Of a stretch of 64,000 nt of DNA, positions 1 through 8,176 are shown piece after piece. The position numbers and the translations under genes are program-made. The DNA lies in NCBI GenBank assembly GCA_016744415.1, contig JADGEL010000002.1, positions 1 to 64,000 of the forward strand. The letters are read 5' to 3'. How positions within the stretch are numbered: the stretch's first letter is position 1; each line of letters begins with the position of its first letter. The stretch is from Flavobacteriaceae bacterium. Its GTDB lineage: Bacteria > Bacteroidota > Bacteroidia > Flavobacteriales > Flavobacteriaceae. The notes under the pieces were generated by a model. The model worked only from the letters and a program-made list of their open reading frames with translations. It had not been told where the DNA came from and did no database searches.

Positions 1-1
1 A

Positions 2-67
2 CAAGCATTTGCTATAGCTAAATCAGGAAAACCTTATGATGAAAATTTTGTTTCTAAATTAGTCTAA
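2..67 (+). CDS. C-terminal fragment of an unidentified protein (window edge)
   Basis: The first 66 bases read as an open frame of 21 residues ending in TAA, with the C-terminus QAFAIAKSGKPYDENFVSKL followed by V. It is on the opposite strand from every integron cassette gene next to it. The KSGKPYD stretch loosely resembles the tail of IS110-family transposases, but too little is present to assign a family. If it is a transposase, its insertion would explain why the attC site at 96-102 is cut short. Gene identity is a guess; that it is a real 3' end rests only on the open frame and protein-like composition. Confidence 0.4.
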   Translation, partial: QAFAIAKSGKPYDENFVSKLV

Positions 68-95
68 AAAGACTTGTTTTTTAACTCAGTTCTTT

Positions 96-102
96 GTTGT
101 AG
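96..102 (-). other. Truncated attC end (R'' box) of the last cassette
   Basis: GTTGTAG here is the exact reverse complement of the CTACAAC box at 1580-1586, so the two mark the ends of one cassette, as R'' and R' do in integrons. The rest of the attC that should extend to lower coordinates is absent: the bases to the left bear no resemblance to the other attC sites. The array has therefore been broken here, probably by whatever element supplies the plus-strand gene end at 2-67. Confidence 0.55.
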
Positions 103-109
103 GTAGTTA

Positions 110-868
110 TTATTCTTCCGTTTTTTTCTTTGAATCAATTAACTCAATTAATTTGGTCAGAGATGATTTAATTTTGTCCGATTCACTCTTTTTAAGCATT
201 AATTCCGCTTTCTTTTTCATTCCGCTATAATTTGCGTCAGGATAAAGTTCAATCAGTTGAGTAAAGTACTTGTCTATTCCGTCTGCAAGTTTAGTTATTC
301 CTTTTTCCGAAAATGCCTTTTCTTCGTTTATCTCATCCAAATAAATAGTATAATTTCCAATTAGAGTACCAATATTTGAGTTAATAACATTCTTTACTCT
401 TGAAGAATTTGGGTCGTCTGCACTTTCTAATATTTCGTCATTTCCTAACTTAAAATAGTCAAGTTGTAAACTCAAACCATATTGCCAAACAGCCAACATT
501 TCTATGTCATAAACATACATATCCTTTCGGTCAGTTGCTTGGTAGGTTTGATGCATATCTTTCCAATGTTCAAAGAATTCGGTTGCAACTGCATTCCGAT
601 GTTTTGTTCCTAATTCATTGTCCTTAAGTACAACTTTGAAATTTTGTTCGTCCGTTAATTTTTCAACAATTATTCTTTGTTCTGGATTGTCAAAAGTCGG
701 TTTCTTTTCATCGTCTTCGTAACCAAACCTTAATTCAAGAATAGCTTTGTCATAATCATTTGTATCCCAATACCTTTTATCTAAAGGGAATTCGTGTTCT
801 TCTGTTGTTTTGCAATTTGTTAATGTCAAGCAAATAATTGCTAAAAGGGCGTACTTAATTTTTGTCAT
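110..868 (-). CDS. Predicted lipoprotein of unknown function (cassette 9, second gene)
   Basis: A 252-residue protein starts with a basic, hydrophobic signal peptide that ends in LTNC around residue 18, followed by acidic residues, as in lipoproteins exported to the surface in Bacteroidota. The N at -1 of the lipobox is unusual. The mature part is hydrophilic and rich in charged helices, and I recognise no domain. An upstream TTG codon at 871 is in frame, but the ATG at 868 gives the better signal peptide. It overlaps the preceding membrane-protein gene by 14 bases, so the two are translated together from one cassette. No promoter is evident, and expression probably depends on read-through from the array. 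Confidence 0.7.
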   Translation of the reverse strand: MTKIKYALLAIICLTLTNCKTTEEHEFPLDKRYWDTNDYDKAILELRFGYEDDEKKPTFDNPEQRIIVEKLTDEQNFKVVLKDNELGTKHRNAVATEFFEHWKDMHQTYQATDRKDMYVYDIEMLAVWQYGLSLQLDYFKLGNDEILESADDPNSSRVKNVINSNIGTLIGNYTIYLDEINEEKAFSEKGITKLADGIDKYFTQLIELYPDANYSGMKKKAELMLKKSESDKIKSSLTKLIELIDSKKKTEE

Positions 869-1556
869 CAATTATAATTTTTGGTTTTGAGTATTTAGTT
901 AGCGAAGTTAATAAACTATCGACCTCTTTCTCGTATCTTTTTTGTTCACTTAATACATAGCTATGAAAAGTATTGTAATCATACTCTTTTTGAAAATCTC
1001 TTTCTTTTAATTCTGCATCTTTAATTATTCCTTTGATTTGGTTTTTATCGAAAGTTTTTAAATTAGATATTTCTTCCTTTGCTTTTCGAGCAAACAATTC
1101 TGTGATTTTGATGTGATATTTTTCGTGAGTTAATAGTTCTGGACTATTCGTATTTTTTTTATAAACAAATGAGCGTGAAGGATAAAATAATGATTGTACA
1201 GTTACAGAATTATCATCAATTTCACTATCTATAGATGTTACGACATAAGCAAATCGTTCATTGCCATAAAGTGACTTTTTAAAAAATTCAAGTCCTCTAA
1301 AATTCTGAAATGTGATTTGGTCGTATTTGTCAAAAGTTATAGGTTTTTCGTAATTCAAAAAGTTTGTGTGGCTTAAAATTCCAAAAACGATTGACGTAAA
1401 AATTAGAATTAAGAAACTATATTTTGTAAAGCGCAATAGTCTTTTCAGAAGTTTCTTGTTTTCTTCTTTTCGTTCTTTTAGTAATAAATAAATTTGATAA
1501 AATACTGGCGAAAAATAAAGCAGTACAATCAGTATAATTATTAAATAGTCATTCAT
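855..1556 (-). CDS. Membrane protein with HExxH motif, DUF922-like (cassette 9, first gene)
   Basis: A 233-residue protein has two N-terminal membrane helices (roughly residues 3-25 and 42-62) and an extracytoplasmic C-terminal domain. Around residue 140 the segment LLTHEKYHIKITELFARK holds HEKYH, an HExxH zinc-binding motif. The spacing and the following xxELxARK resemble the DUF922 family of predicted metallopeptidases common in Bacteroidota. A TTG at 1562 is in frame, but the ATG at 1556 is preferred. The gene begins about 30 bases inside the cassette boundary and overlaps the next gene, forming a two-gene cassette. Proteolytic activity is inferred from the motif only. Confidence 0.7.
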   Translation of the reverse strand: MNDYLIIILIVLLYFSPVFYQIYLLLKERKEENKKLLKRLLRFTKYSFLILIFTSIVFGILSHTNFLNYEKPITFDKYDQITFQNFRGLEFFKKSLYGNERFAYVVTSIDSEIDDNSVTVQSLFYPSRSFVYKKNTNSPELLTHEKYHIKITELFARKAKEEISNLKTFDKNQIKGIIKDAELKERDFQKEYDYNTFHSYVLSEQKRYEKEVDSLLTSLTKYSKPKIIIDDKN

Positions 1557-1579
1557 TCGCAAAGGTTGGTTTTAATTAC

Positions 1580-1769
1580 CTACAACGTCTCGGCTATGGT
1601 TAGTACGGGATTTCAGAGAACTGAACTTTCGGACTTGCACTTAGCCAAATTTTTAATTTTTTCTTTATTTCAATAGACACGCAAAATTGAAAATTTTGCG
1701 GACTTTATTCAAGGCACTTCATTTTGGGTTAAGCATCAAAACCCGTATTAACTATAGCCATTGTTGGCA
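1580..1769 (-). repeat. attC-like site B (long type, 190 bp) of cassette 8
   Basis: The boxes CTACAAC (1580-1586) and GTTGGCA (1763-1769) bound an imperfect palindrome. The left arm GGCTATGGTTAGTACGGG pairs with the right arm CCCGTATTAACTATAGCC, and unpaired bases between box and arm (GTCTC against AAT) give the asymmetry that orients attC recombination. The centre carries the TTAAGCAC-type repeats shared by all long sites. It follows the stop of the DUF262/DUF1524 gene by about ten bases. Confidence 0.85.
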
Positions 1770-1780
1770 TTTCGTTATTT

Positions 1781-3550
1781 TTATTCCGCTTCTATTTTTT
1801 CATTTTCAATTTGTAATATTTTTCCAAATTCAGCAACGAGTATTTTTTCTCGTTCTTCAAAAAACTCAATGAAATTTTCAAATTCTAAATCAACATTTGG
1901 AATATTGTGAGTATTTTTAAATTCGTTTTGTCGGTCAGCATTTGGATAGGTTTTTTCAAGCCAAACTTTAAATTCCGTATCTTTTTTCTCAATGTTTGGA
2001 ATTGCTCCGAGCAGTTGAAGGTTTCCAATGTAATTTAGGTAATCAATAAATGTGTTTATTTTATCTTCTTCAATTCCTCTTTTCCTCAATTTAGTCCTTG
2101 TGAAAAGACTTTTAGGGAATATGTGGTCTATATGAAATTGATTATTATAATCTAAATGTGGATACAATAACGATAGAACAGAAAAAGTAAAACCTTGACC
2201 ATATTTGTAATAGGTTAGATTTTCAACATCTTCATCTGAGAATAATAATGATTTGTTAGTTCCTTTAAACTTCTCAACAATTTTGTCAAGTGGGAAAATG
2301 GAATCATTGTCCTTAATAATTTTTCGGATTGGTCTCAATACATTGTCTGGTTGACCACTAAATGCTCTTTTTACTAAAGTTAAAATCAACCATTTGTGTA
2401 TTTTTTCTTTATCCTCTAAATTATTATTAGAGTCAGGATAACTCTCGGTAGCGTTAATTTTATGTAGATAATAAGCGATTGGAATTATTGCATTATTTGA
2501 AGTCAATGTTTCTCTGTTGTAACCAAAACTTGAAACAAGTTTTACTGCTATTCTAATTGCATCAGTGAGGTTTTCCCAATTCCGCTCAATTTTAAGCATA
2601 TTGGCTTTATTGAAGTTGTCAACTTTAAAAGCAAAATCACTAAAATCATTTATTACTAAACTGGATTTTAGAACAAAATCTTTATTGAAGTTAAATCCAT
2701 TTCCAATATCATTTATTTCATCTACAAATTTTATTATTTCCTCTCTTGCATCTTTTTCTTCCCATTGTGCTGTTGCAATTGATAGTAATAAATCGGAATA
2801 ACTCAAAATTGTTCCACCACTATTAATTCTTATAAATATGTTTAATACTTTGTCTAAAGATTGACTTTTCTCTTTGTAGTAACTAATAAGTGGCGTTATG
2901 TGAATGACATTGTGTAGTTGGAATAGAGTATTGTTTGCAAAATTTGCTTGTTCTTGAGTGTAGTTTTGAAAAATTCCATTTTGAATTAGATAACTGTTTA
3001 CTTCTCCTGGTTCTTTCAAGTTCAAAATTTCGCCAACACAAAACCAAAAAGAATTATCATCATTTTCTTTTGCTTCATCTTCTGTCAAAAAGCAAAAGTC
3101 ATACTCAAGTTCACTATTTTCTGAATTAGATACTAAATTCAAATACAGTTTTGTTTTGGGATATGCTTTGTCATTGTCCCATCTTTTTCTTGGTAATTTT
3201 TCGGAAAAAGTTCCTTTTAAAGCAACATAAATAGAGGTCAGTCTTTGTTGTCCATCCAAAATTGCTGTAATTTCTTCTTCTCCATTTACGTCTGCTTTGG
3301 AATTATGTCGATTGTCTCTTTCGTGATATTCTCGAAGAAATTCGTAAAATTTAAAATCCGTTACATTTTCTTTTTCCACTTGCCAAAATAGAAAAGAACT
3401 AATAGGATAATTTCTCATTATACTATCAAAAAGTCTTTCGATTTGGTATGTATTCCAAACAAATTCCCTTTGAATTGCAGGAAGTAAGTATTTCTTTTTA
3501 TGAATGCTTTCTACTACATCTTTAATCTTTAGTGCCGTTTCGTATGCCAT
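1781..3550 (-). CDS. GmrSD-like nuclease, DUF262 plus DUF1524 HNH (cassette 8)
   Basis: This 589-residue protein has the N-terminal DUF262 (GmrS/ParB-like) domain with PAIQREFVWN near residue 24 and the DGQQR motif at 99-103, which binds and hydrolyses nucleotides in GmrSD enzymes. Near residue 470 is FHIDHIFPKSLF, the HNH core of DUF1524 (GmrD-like), followed by the conserved GNLQLL. Single-chain GmrSD-type proteins are modification-dependent (type IV) restriction enzymes that cut glucosylated or otherwise modified phage DNA. Length and motif order fit the family. It is the only gene of its cassette, starts about 40 bases from the boundary and has no visible promoter. Substrate preference cannot be read from sequence. 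Confidence 0.88.
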   Translation of the reverse strand: MAYETALKIKDVVESIHKKKYLLPAIQREFVWNTYQIERLFDSIMRNYPISSFLFWQVEKENVTDFKFYEFLREYHERDNRHNSKADVNGEEEITAILDGQQRLTSIYVALKGTFSEKLPRKRWDNDKAYPKTKLYLNLVSNSENSELEYDFCFLTEDEAKENDDNSFWFCVGEILNLKEPGEVNSYLIQNGIFQNYTQEQANFANNTLFQLHNVIHITPLISYYKEKSQSLDKVLNIFIRINSGGTILSYSDLLLSIATAQWEEKDAREEIIKFVDEINDIGNGFNFNKDFVLKSSLVINDFSDFAFKVDNFNKANMLKIERNWENLTDAIRIAVKLVSSFGYNRETLTSNNAIIPIAYYLHKINATESYPDSNNNLEDKEKIHKWLILTLVKRAFSGQPDNVLRPIRKIIKDNDSIFPLDKIVEKFKGTNKSLLFSDEDVENLTYYKYGQGFTFSVLSLLYPHLDYNNQFHIDHIFPKSLFTRTKLRKRGIEEDKINTFIDYLNYIGNLQLLGAIPNIEKKDTEFKVWLEKTYPNADRQNEFKNTHNIPNVDLEFENFIEFFEEREKILVAEFGKILQIENEKIEAE

Positions 3551-3585
3551 ATTTTCTTCTTTATTCTGAGGTCTGTTCTAATTAA

Positions 3586-3780
3586 TGCCAACGTCTCGGC
3601 TATGGTTAGTACGGGAATTAAAAGTAGTAAACTTTCGATTAAGCACTTAGCCAAAACTTTTTATTTTGTTTATCTTTTTTCTCTATAAAGCCAAATCAAA
3701 AAGATTTGGCGGACTTGGTTAAATGCCATAAACATTGGGTTAAGCACCAAAACCCGTATTAACTATAGCCATTGTTGTAG
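3586..3780 (-). repeat. attC-like site C (long type, 195 bp) of cassette 7
   Basis: The site is bounded by TGCCAAC (3586-3592) and GTTGTAG (3774-3780). The outer arms GGCTATGGTTAGTACGGG and CCCGTATTAACTATAGCC pair imperfectly as in the other long sites, and an inner hairpin GCCAAATC-loop-GATTTGGC forms the tip. Outside the boxes the sequence is nearly the same as sites E, F and G, although the flanking genes are unrelated. Confidence 0.87.
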
Positions 3781-3790
3781 TGCGTATTTT

Positions 3791-5146
3791 TTATAACTCT
3801 TTTCCCTTATTCATAATTCCTTCTTCGATTTCATCTTTTGCTTTTTCAATAATGCTTTTGGCGTTATCTTCTAATGTATCAACTATTGTTTTGTTCTTTT
3901 TCTTATCTCGGTCAAAATAATTTAAAAATGGATTATCAGATTTTTGATAATTTAAAATCAATTTCCCAGGGTTTTCACTTGTTACATTTAAGAAACTATT
4001 CAGAAGTTTTATTCTTAGTTCTTCCGACATATCAGCATCTTCAATATTTTCTATTTGTTTAGAAAGTCCTTCTATTGTCATACTTAGCACTTGTTTGTGT
4101 GAGTATTCTTCTATCAATCTTTTTGATAAGTTGACCTTTTTATTAGCAGAAATAGTAGACCAAATTAATGGAATATAAAGAGGAAGAAAAGCTAACATTA
4201 TTTTTGGTGCTCTTTCGATTGTATCAGTTAAAGTTGCTCCTGATAAAAGATAAACAATACTTATTGTAATTGGCAATAAAGCGGATAGTGAAATGTATAA
4301 AATTCCATTATTAAAACTCTTTTTATATTCTTTATACAACTCTTCTTCTTCACCTTTTTTTGTGACAAATGCAGAACTTAAACCTGCTGTTAAAGCATTT
4401 GGAAGTAATGATTCGATTTGCTTATTAATTTTATCATATTCTTTTTGTGAATTTGATTTTAGACTGTCTAAATCATCTTGATTTGTTTTAATAAAATCGT
4501 TGTATTGCCCTTTACTTGTTTGTTTTAGATTTTCAAGATTTTCTTCTAAATTTCCAGATACTTCTGTTAGTTGATTGTAAGATGTTTCAAGTTCTTTTTT
4601 TAAACCTTCTACATTAATTATTTCTCCATCTTCGTCTTCGTCTTCATAACCTAAGATTTCTCTATGAAGTTCATCTATCTCTATTTTTTTTGTTAAAATC
4701 CCTTTATATGTTGTATTCGCTTTACTAGAATTCTCCTCAATTTTTAATATTAATTCATCTAATTTGTCAATTTCTTCTTCAATTTCTGGGTGTTCCTCTA
4801 GAACTTCACTTATTCTAGTTACAAGATTGGATAAATTTGTACTGTTTTCAAGTAAATCATTGCTGACTTCAATTGATTTTGTGTGATTTGAGGTTATGTC
4901 ACTTAATTTAGTGTCAATTTCAGATTCTATATTAACTAATTTTGAATGTATTTCGTTAGCTTCGTTTAATCTAATTTCAGCTTTGTTTCTATATTCAGCT
5001 GCTTTTCTTGACGCTTGTTTAGCTTCTTTTTCAATGTCTGACGGTTTTTCAGAAACTTGTTTTTCAAGAACAGAAAGTCTTTCCCAAAGTTTCTTTCTTT
5101 CTTCTTCTAAGTATTCAATTTTTTTTGAATTTTTTCCGTCAAACAT
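3791..5146 (-). CDS. Coiled-coil membrane protein of unknown function (cassette 7)
   Basis: A 451-residue protein starts with a long, strongly charged coiled-coil (about residues 5-240). Two membrane helices follow (about 285-305 and 318-335), then a helical cytoplasmic tail. The segment LPNALTAGLSSAFVTKKGEE just before the membrane part looks conserved-domain-like. It has no enzyme motif that I recognise. Similar coiled-coil/two-helix proteins occur in mobile cassettes and defence islands, so a sensor or membrane-effector role is possible but unproven. The ATG lies about 30 bases from the cassette boundary; no promoter is seen. Confidence 0.75.
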   Translation of the reverse strand: MFDGKNSKKIEYLEEERKKLWERLSVLEKQVSEKPSDIEKEAKQASRKAAEYRNKAEIRLNEANEIHSKLVNIESEIDTKLSDITSNHTKSIEVSNDLLENSTNLSNLVTRISEVLEEHPEIEEEIDKLDELILKIEENSSKANTTYKGILTKKIEIDELHREILGYEDEDEDGEIINVEGLKKELETSYNQLTEVSGNLEENLENLKQTSKGQYNDFIKTNQDDLDSLKSNSQKEYDKINKQIESLLPNALTAGLSSAFVTKKGEEEELYKEYKKSFNNGILYISLSALLPITISIVYLLSGATLTDTIERAPKIMLAFLPLYIPLIWSTISANKKVNLSKRLIEEYSHKQVLSMTIEGLSKQIENIEDADMSEELRIKLLNSFLNVTSENPGKLILNYQKSDNPFLNYFDRDKKKNKTIVDTLEDNAKSIIEKAKDEIEEGIMNKGKEL

Positions 5147-5171
5147 TTTTTTCGTTTTTTTTGGTTATGCA

Positions 5172-5302
5172 CTACAACGTGCTTGTGTATGATTAGTTGC
5201 GTGTTTAAGCACCTAATTTAGCAAATAAAAACCGAATAGAAAATCAGCGAGGGTTTTCGTAAGTAGGCGAAAACCAGCCATTAATTATACACGGTGTTAC
5301 CA
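5172..5302 (-). repeat. attC-like site D (short type, 131 bp) of cassette 6
   Basis: The boxes CTACAAC (5172-5178) and GTTACCA (5296-5302) bound the site. The outer arms GTGTATGATTAGTTGCG and the TTAATTATACAC end pair imperfectly. The tip is a hairpin, GGTTTTCG-loop-CGAAAACC. It belongs to a different subfamily from the 195-bp sites but has the same architecture, and it closely matches the end of the isolated site at 28,405. Confidence 0.83.
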
Positions 5303-5310
5303 ACTGGCTT

Positions 5311-6057
5311 TTATATTTTATGCTCATATCCGATTTCGTTTAAATCAGATTTCAATTGTTCAAAATTATCTAATTCTGGATTTAATTCGAGAACCAATTC
5401 TTTTGTTATTATTGCTCCTTTATAAATCTTTTCTACAAGTTCCAATTTGAGTTCGTTTTCCTCAAAATTTTCCTCGTAATATTCTTCCGCCCAATTTTTG
5501 TAAGTTAAAGGTTTTCCGTCTAATAATTGTAGTAAATCATTAGAGCCATCTTTGTATCCGTCTTTTGGTAAATCGACTTTCCCCATTTTCCAATTATTAT
5601 CTGATTCAGTTTGCCAAATACAAAAAGTTGTTCCAATACTTTTCACAGGTTCTCCGAATATAAAGTCATTAAATACTTTTGGTAAATTATCCACAACTTC
5701 TTTTGTAATTATTTGAGTTAATTCCGTTTTGGTTTCTTTTTTTGAGCCAAATAGTTTTTCTACAAAAGATTTTTTTTCTTCAATTGGAATGTTTTTCCAA
5801 CCATTCATTTCGCTTTCATGAGCAAATCCATTAATACAAGTTCCATTTTTGCTAAAAACCATTAACATTTGGTCTCCTTGTCCGTTTCTCATTTCGCAAA
5901 ATTCTTCTGTTTCACTCCAATCTTTTTGGTAAGAATAATATCTGTATTCCCATTCAGGACAAATAATTGCTTCCAATGCAGAAATGGATCTGCAAATCTT
6001 TTGTAATTCATTAGGATTTGGCAGAAGATTTAGATTTTCAGTCGAAAGTTTGTTCAT
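5311..6057 (-). CDS. Uncharacterised cytoplasmic protein (cassette 6)
   Basis: A 248-residue soluble, acidic protein with no signal peptide or membrane helix. Near residues 26-60 it has aromatic-rich text (CPEWEYRYYSYQKDW) and then GQGDQM and NGFAHESEMNGW. The C-terminal half is a run of charged helices. I do not recognise the family. Its look is that of the many orphan proteins carried in Bacteroidota cassettes, some of which act as immunity proteins, but nothing here shows this. It is the only gene of its cassette. Confidence 0.65.
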   Translation of the reverse strand: MNKLSTENLNLLPNPNELQKICRSISALEAIICPEWEYRYYSYQKDWSETEEFCEMRNGQGDQMLMVFSKNGTCINGFAHESEMNGWKNIPIEEKKSFVEKLFGSKKETKTELTQIITKEVVDNLPKVFNDFIFGEPVKSIGTTFCIWQTESDNNWKMGKVDLPKDGYKDGSNDLLQLLDGKPLTYKNWAEEYYEENFEENELKLELVEKIYKGAIITKELVLELNPELDNFEQLKSDLNEIGYEHKI

Positions 6058-6081
6058 TAGCAGGATTTTTGTTCAGCTTGT

Positions 6082-6276
6082 TGGTAACGTCTAGGCTATG
6101 GTTAGTACGGGATTTAAAGTTACTGAATTTCCGATTAAGCACTTAGCCAAATCTTTTTATTTTGTTTTATCTTTTTTATTTTAAAGCCAAATCAAAAGAT
6201 TTGGCGGATTTTGTAAATATGCACTAAACTTTGGGTTAAGCACCAAAACCCGTATTAATTATAGCCATTGTTGCCA
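6082..6276 (-). repeat. attC-like site E (long type, 195 bp) of cassette 5
   Basis: The site is bounded by TGGTAAC (6082-6088), complementary to GTTACCA of site D, and GTTGCCA (6270-6276). It shares the GGCTATGGTTAGTACGGG arm, the TTAAGCAC repeats, the GCCAAATC/GATTTGGC hairpin and the CCCGTATTAATTATAGCC arm with sites C, F and G. Confidence 0.87.
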
Positions 6277-6284
6277 GTAGTTTT

Positions 6285-7328
6285 TTATTTCATTCGTTCA
6301 ATTAAAATAGGATAAAACTTACCAAATTTCGAATACTTTTCTCTGGTATTTTCATATTTTTTTAAAATTTCTACTATATTTTCTACTAATGAAAACCCAA
6401 TTGATTTTTCGTAGTTTAAAAGTTCTTTAGCCTTTTCTGTTCCAAAATATTCATTTGCTATTCTTATTGTTATTGCTCTTATTACAAGTTCGTTAAATAG
6501 ATATTTCCATTCTCCATAAGCCTGGGATTTTCCATCTTTTTTTAATCTTTCATTGTAATATTTCTCTTTAATAGTCTCAATTTCTTTTTGAAATTTTTCC
6601 GTTAGAGGATTTACGAATGAATGACCAAATTCGTGTAATATCATATCCATTTCAAGATATTCTTTCTCAAAATATGGTATATGTTCAATTTCTCCATTTG
6701 GTCCAATTATAGCATAAACTTCAATTTTTCCATCTGCAATGAATTTTGAATTAAAACCTCCTGAATGAACTAATGGTGATAGAATTAAATTGTAGGAACC
6801 CAATTCACTTCCGTAATATTTTTCTAAATAAGCTGGAAGATGTTGAATAAATTTAGATTGTTTAACTTGATTAATTACTTTCTCATTCAATGCTTTTATT
6901 TCAATTAAGTAGGCTTGAAATAATGAATCTTGATTAAAGGAAATAAGTTCTTTTTTGAATTTTCTAATTAAATAGTCTCCTTTGCTTTCATCAAAAGATT
7001 CAGGATTTACGACTTCTCTTACTTTAGTCAATTCGGGGAATTCTCCGAACTGTAGAACCCAATCTGTAACGTTATTAAAATTAAAATCGTGTTTTTTCGA
7101 TAATGTATCAAACAAAGCTACTGCCTTATGGTTTTTAAGTGCTTTAAATTTATTGTTCAGCTTTGATTTGTAAAGATTATCGTGGTTATTGACTAAAAAG
7201 TAATTGTCTAAAAATGCTATTGAATAGATGGTCTCTATCCTTTCGTCAATTGTTATGTTTAATTCCGATTCTTGTCCGATACATTTTAATGAAGCTAAAA
7301 GTAGAATTAGGAAAATAGTTTTTTTCAT
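6285..7328 (-). CDS. Secreted DUF4932-like metallopeptidase (cassette 5)
   Basis: A 347-residue protein starts with a signal peptide (KKTIFLILLLASLKCIGQ). The segment LHEFGHSFVNPL has HEFGH, a zinc-binding HExxH, and the following SFVNPL is characteristic of the DUF4932 group in Bacteroidota. A second conserved stretch is GGFNSKF. The frame stays open 26 codons further upstream, but those codons lie in the attC site; the ATG at 7328 starts the signal peptide directly. It is a single-gene cassette. Peptidase activity is inferred from the motif; the substrate is unknown. Confidence 0.75.
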   Translation of the reverse strand: MKKTIFLILLLASLKCIGQESELNITIDERIETIYSIAFLDNYFLVNNHDNLYKSKLNNKFKALKNHKAVALFDTLSKKHDFNFNNVTDWVLQFGEFPELTKVREVVNPESFDESKGDYLIRKFKKELISFNQDSLFQAYLIEIKALNEKVINQVKQSKFIQHLPAYLEKYYGSELGSYNLILSPLVHSGGFNSKFIADGKIEVYAIIGPNGEIEHIPYFEKEYLEMDMILHEFGHSFVNPLTEKFQKEIETIKEKYYNERLKKDGKSQAYGEWKYLFNELVIRAITIRIANEYFGTEKAKELLNYEKSIGFSLVENIVEILKKYENTREKYSKFGKFYPILIERMK

Positions 7329-7363
7329 ATTGTTATTGAATTCTGGTCGTTTTCTTAAATTAC

Positions 7364-7558
7364 TGGCAACGGTTGGGCTATGGTTAGTACGGGAATTAAA
7401 AAGCAATTAATTTCCGATTAAGCACTTAGCCAAATCTTTTTATTTTGTTTTATCTTTTTTGTTCTAAAGCCAAATCAAAAGATTTGGCGGACTTAGTAAA
7501 TATGCACTAATTTTGGGTTAAGCACCAAAACCCGTATTAATTATAGCCATTGTTGTGT
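7364..7558 (-). repeat. attC-like site F (long type, 195 bp) of cassette 4
   Basis: The site is bounded by TGGCAAC (7364-7370), complementary to GTTGCCA of site E, and GTTGTGT (7552-7558). It has the same arms and central hairpin as sites C, E and G. The box pairing with site E extends to ten bases (TACTGGCAAC/GTTGCCAGTA). Confidence 0.87.
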
Positions 7559-7565
7559 GTAGTTT

Positions 7566-7865
7566 TTATTCAGTTAGTCTATTTTTTAAATCCATTCTTT
7601 CGTGTAATATTCTAATAATTTCAATCTCGTTCTCAGAAATGGAAGAATAAAATATTATATGTTTTTCAGATTTGAGTCCAAGTAAATTTCTGTTTATTCC
7701 ATTGTAAACTTTCCCCAATTTTGGGTTCTTTCCGATTTCTAAGCAAGTAAATTTAATTGTAGCATAATATTTATCTGCTTGAATTTCAGACCAGTTTTCA
7801 TAAGTATAATTCCAGATATTATTAAGGTCTTCGTTGGCTTTTTGTCTGAATGAAATTTTAACCAT
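7566..7865 (-). CDS. parE: ParE/RelE-superfamily toxin (cassette 4)
   Basis: A 99-residue protein of the ParE/RelE fold. It has the usual N-terminal helix pair (ANEDLNNIWNYTYENW), the strand GLKSEKHIIFYSSI and the C-terminal IEIIRILHERMDL, in which the conserved arginine lies. ParE toxins inhibit DNA gyrase. Its start overlaps the end of parD by eight bases, so the pair is translationally coupled. Toxin-antitoxin cassettes are known to stabilise large integron arrays by penalising their loss. Confidence 0.9.
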   Translation of the reverse strand: MVKISFRQKANEDLNNIWNYTYENWSEIQADKYYATIKFTCLEIGKNPKLGKVYNGINRNLLGLKSEKHIIFYSSISENEIEIIRILHERMDLKNRLTE

Positions 7866-8106
7866 TCTTTTGTTTTTCAGACTTCAATTTTTTTAGATTT
7901 TCTTCGAAGTCAAAGTTTTCAACTATTGGGCTGTTTAGGCCTTCTTGAATAGCATTTCTTAAAGCAATTACTTTACTTTCTTCATTTTCTAAAAGTCGAA
8001 GTCCAGCACGAATTACTTCACTCACATTTTTATATCTTCCAACAGTAACTTGTGAATTCACAAACTGGTCAAAATAATTTCCTAGTGATATTGATGTATT
8101 TTTCAT
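7858..8106 (-). CDS. parD: ParD-type antitoxin (cassette 4)
   Basis: An 82-residue protein with an N-terminal ribbon-helix-helix domain (TSISLGNYFDQFVNSQV then VSEVIRAGLRLLE) and an acidic, flexible C-terminus that would wrap ParE. Ribbon-helix-helix antitoxins repress their own operon. The ATG at 8106 follows a strong promoter that contains a 17-bp palindrome (8128-8144), the likely operator. Confidence 0.9.
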   Translation of the reverse strand: MKNTSISLGNYFDQFVNSQVTVGRYKNVSEVIRAGLRLLENEESKVIALRNAIQEGLNSPIVENFDFEENLKKLKSEKQKNG

Positions 8107-8122
8107 ATTGAATAAATTTACT

Positions 8123-8154
8123 CAAAGTTACCAATTTTTGGTAAAAAATCCAAA
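8123..8154 (-). promoter_or_regulatory. parDE promoter with overlapping palindromic operator
   Basis: On the minus strand TTTG (8154-8151) is followed after 20 bases by TAACTTTG (8130-8123). This matches the Bacteroidota -33 TTTG / -7 TAnnTTTG consensus at the right spacing. TTACCAA-ttt-TTGGTAA (8128-8144) fills the space just upstream of the -7 box, the right place for ParD to block RNA polymerase. It is the clearest internal promoter of the array. Confidence 0.75.
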
Positions 8155-8176
8155 TTTATCTCGATTTTTAAATTAC

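Noticed and set aside
6285..7406. Longer N-terminus of the DUF4932-like protein from 7406
   Set aside because: The extra 26 residues are read from the attC site; a signal peptide starts exactly at 7328.
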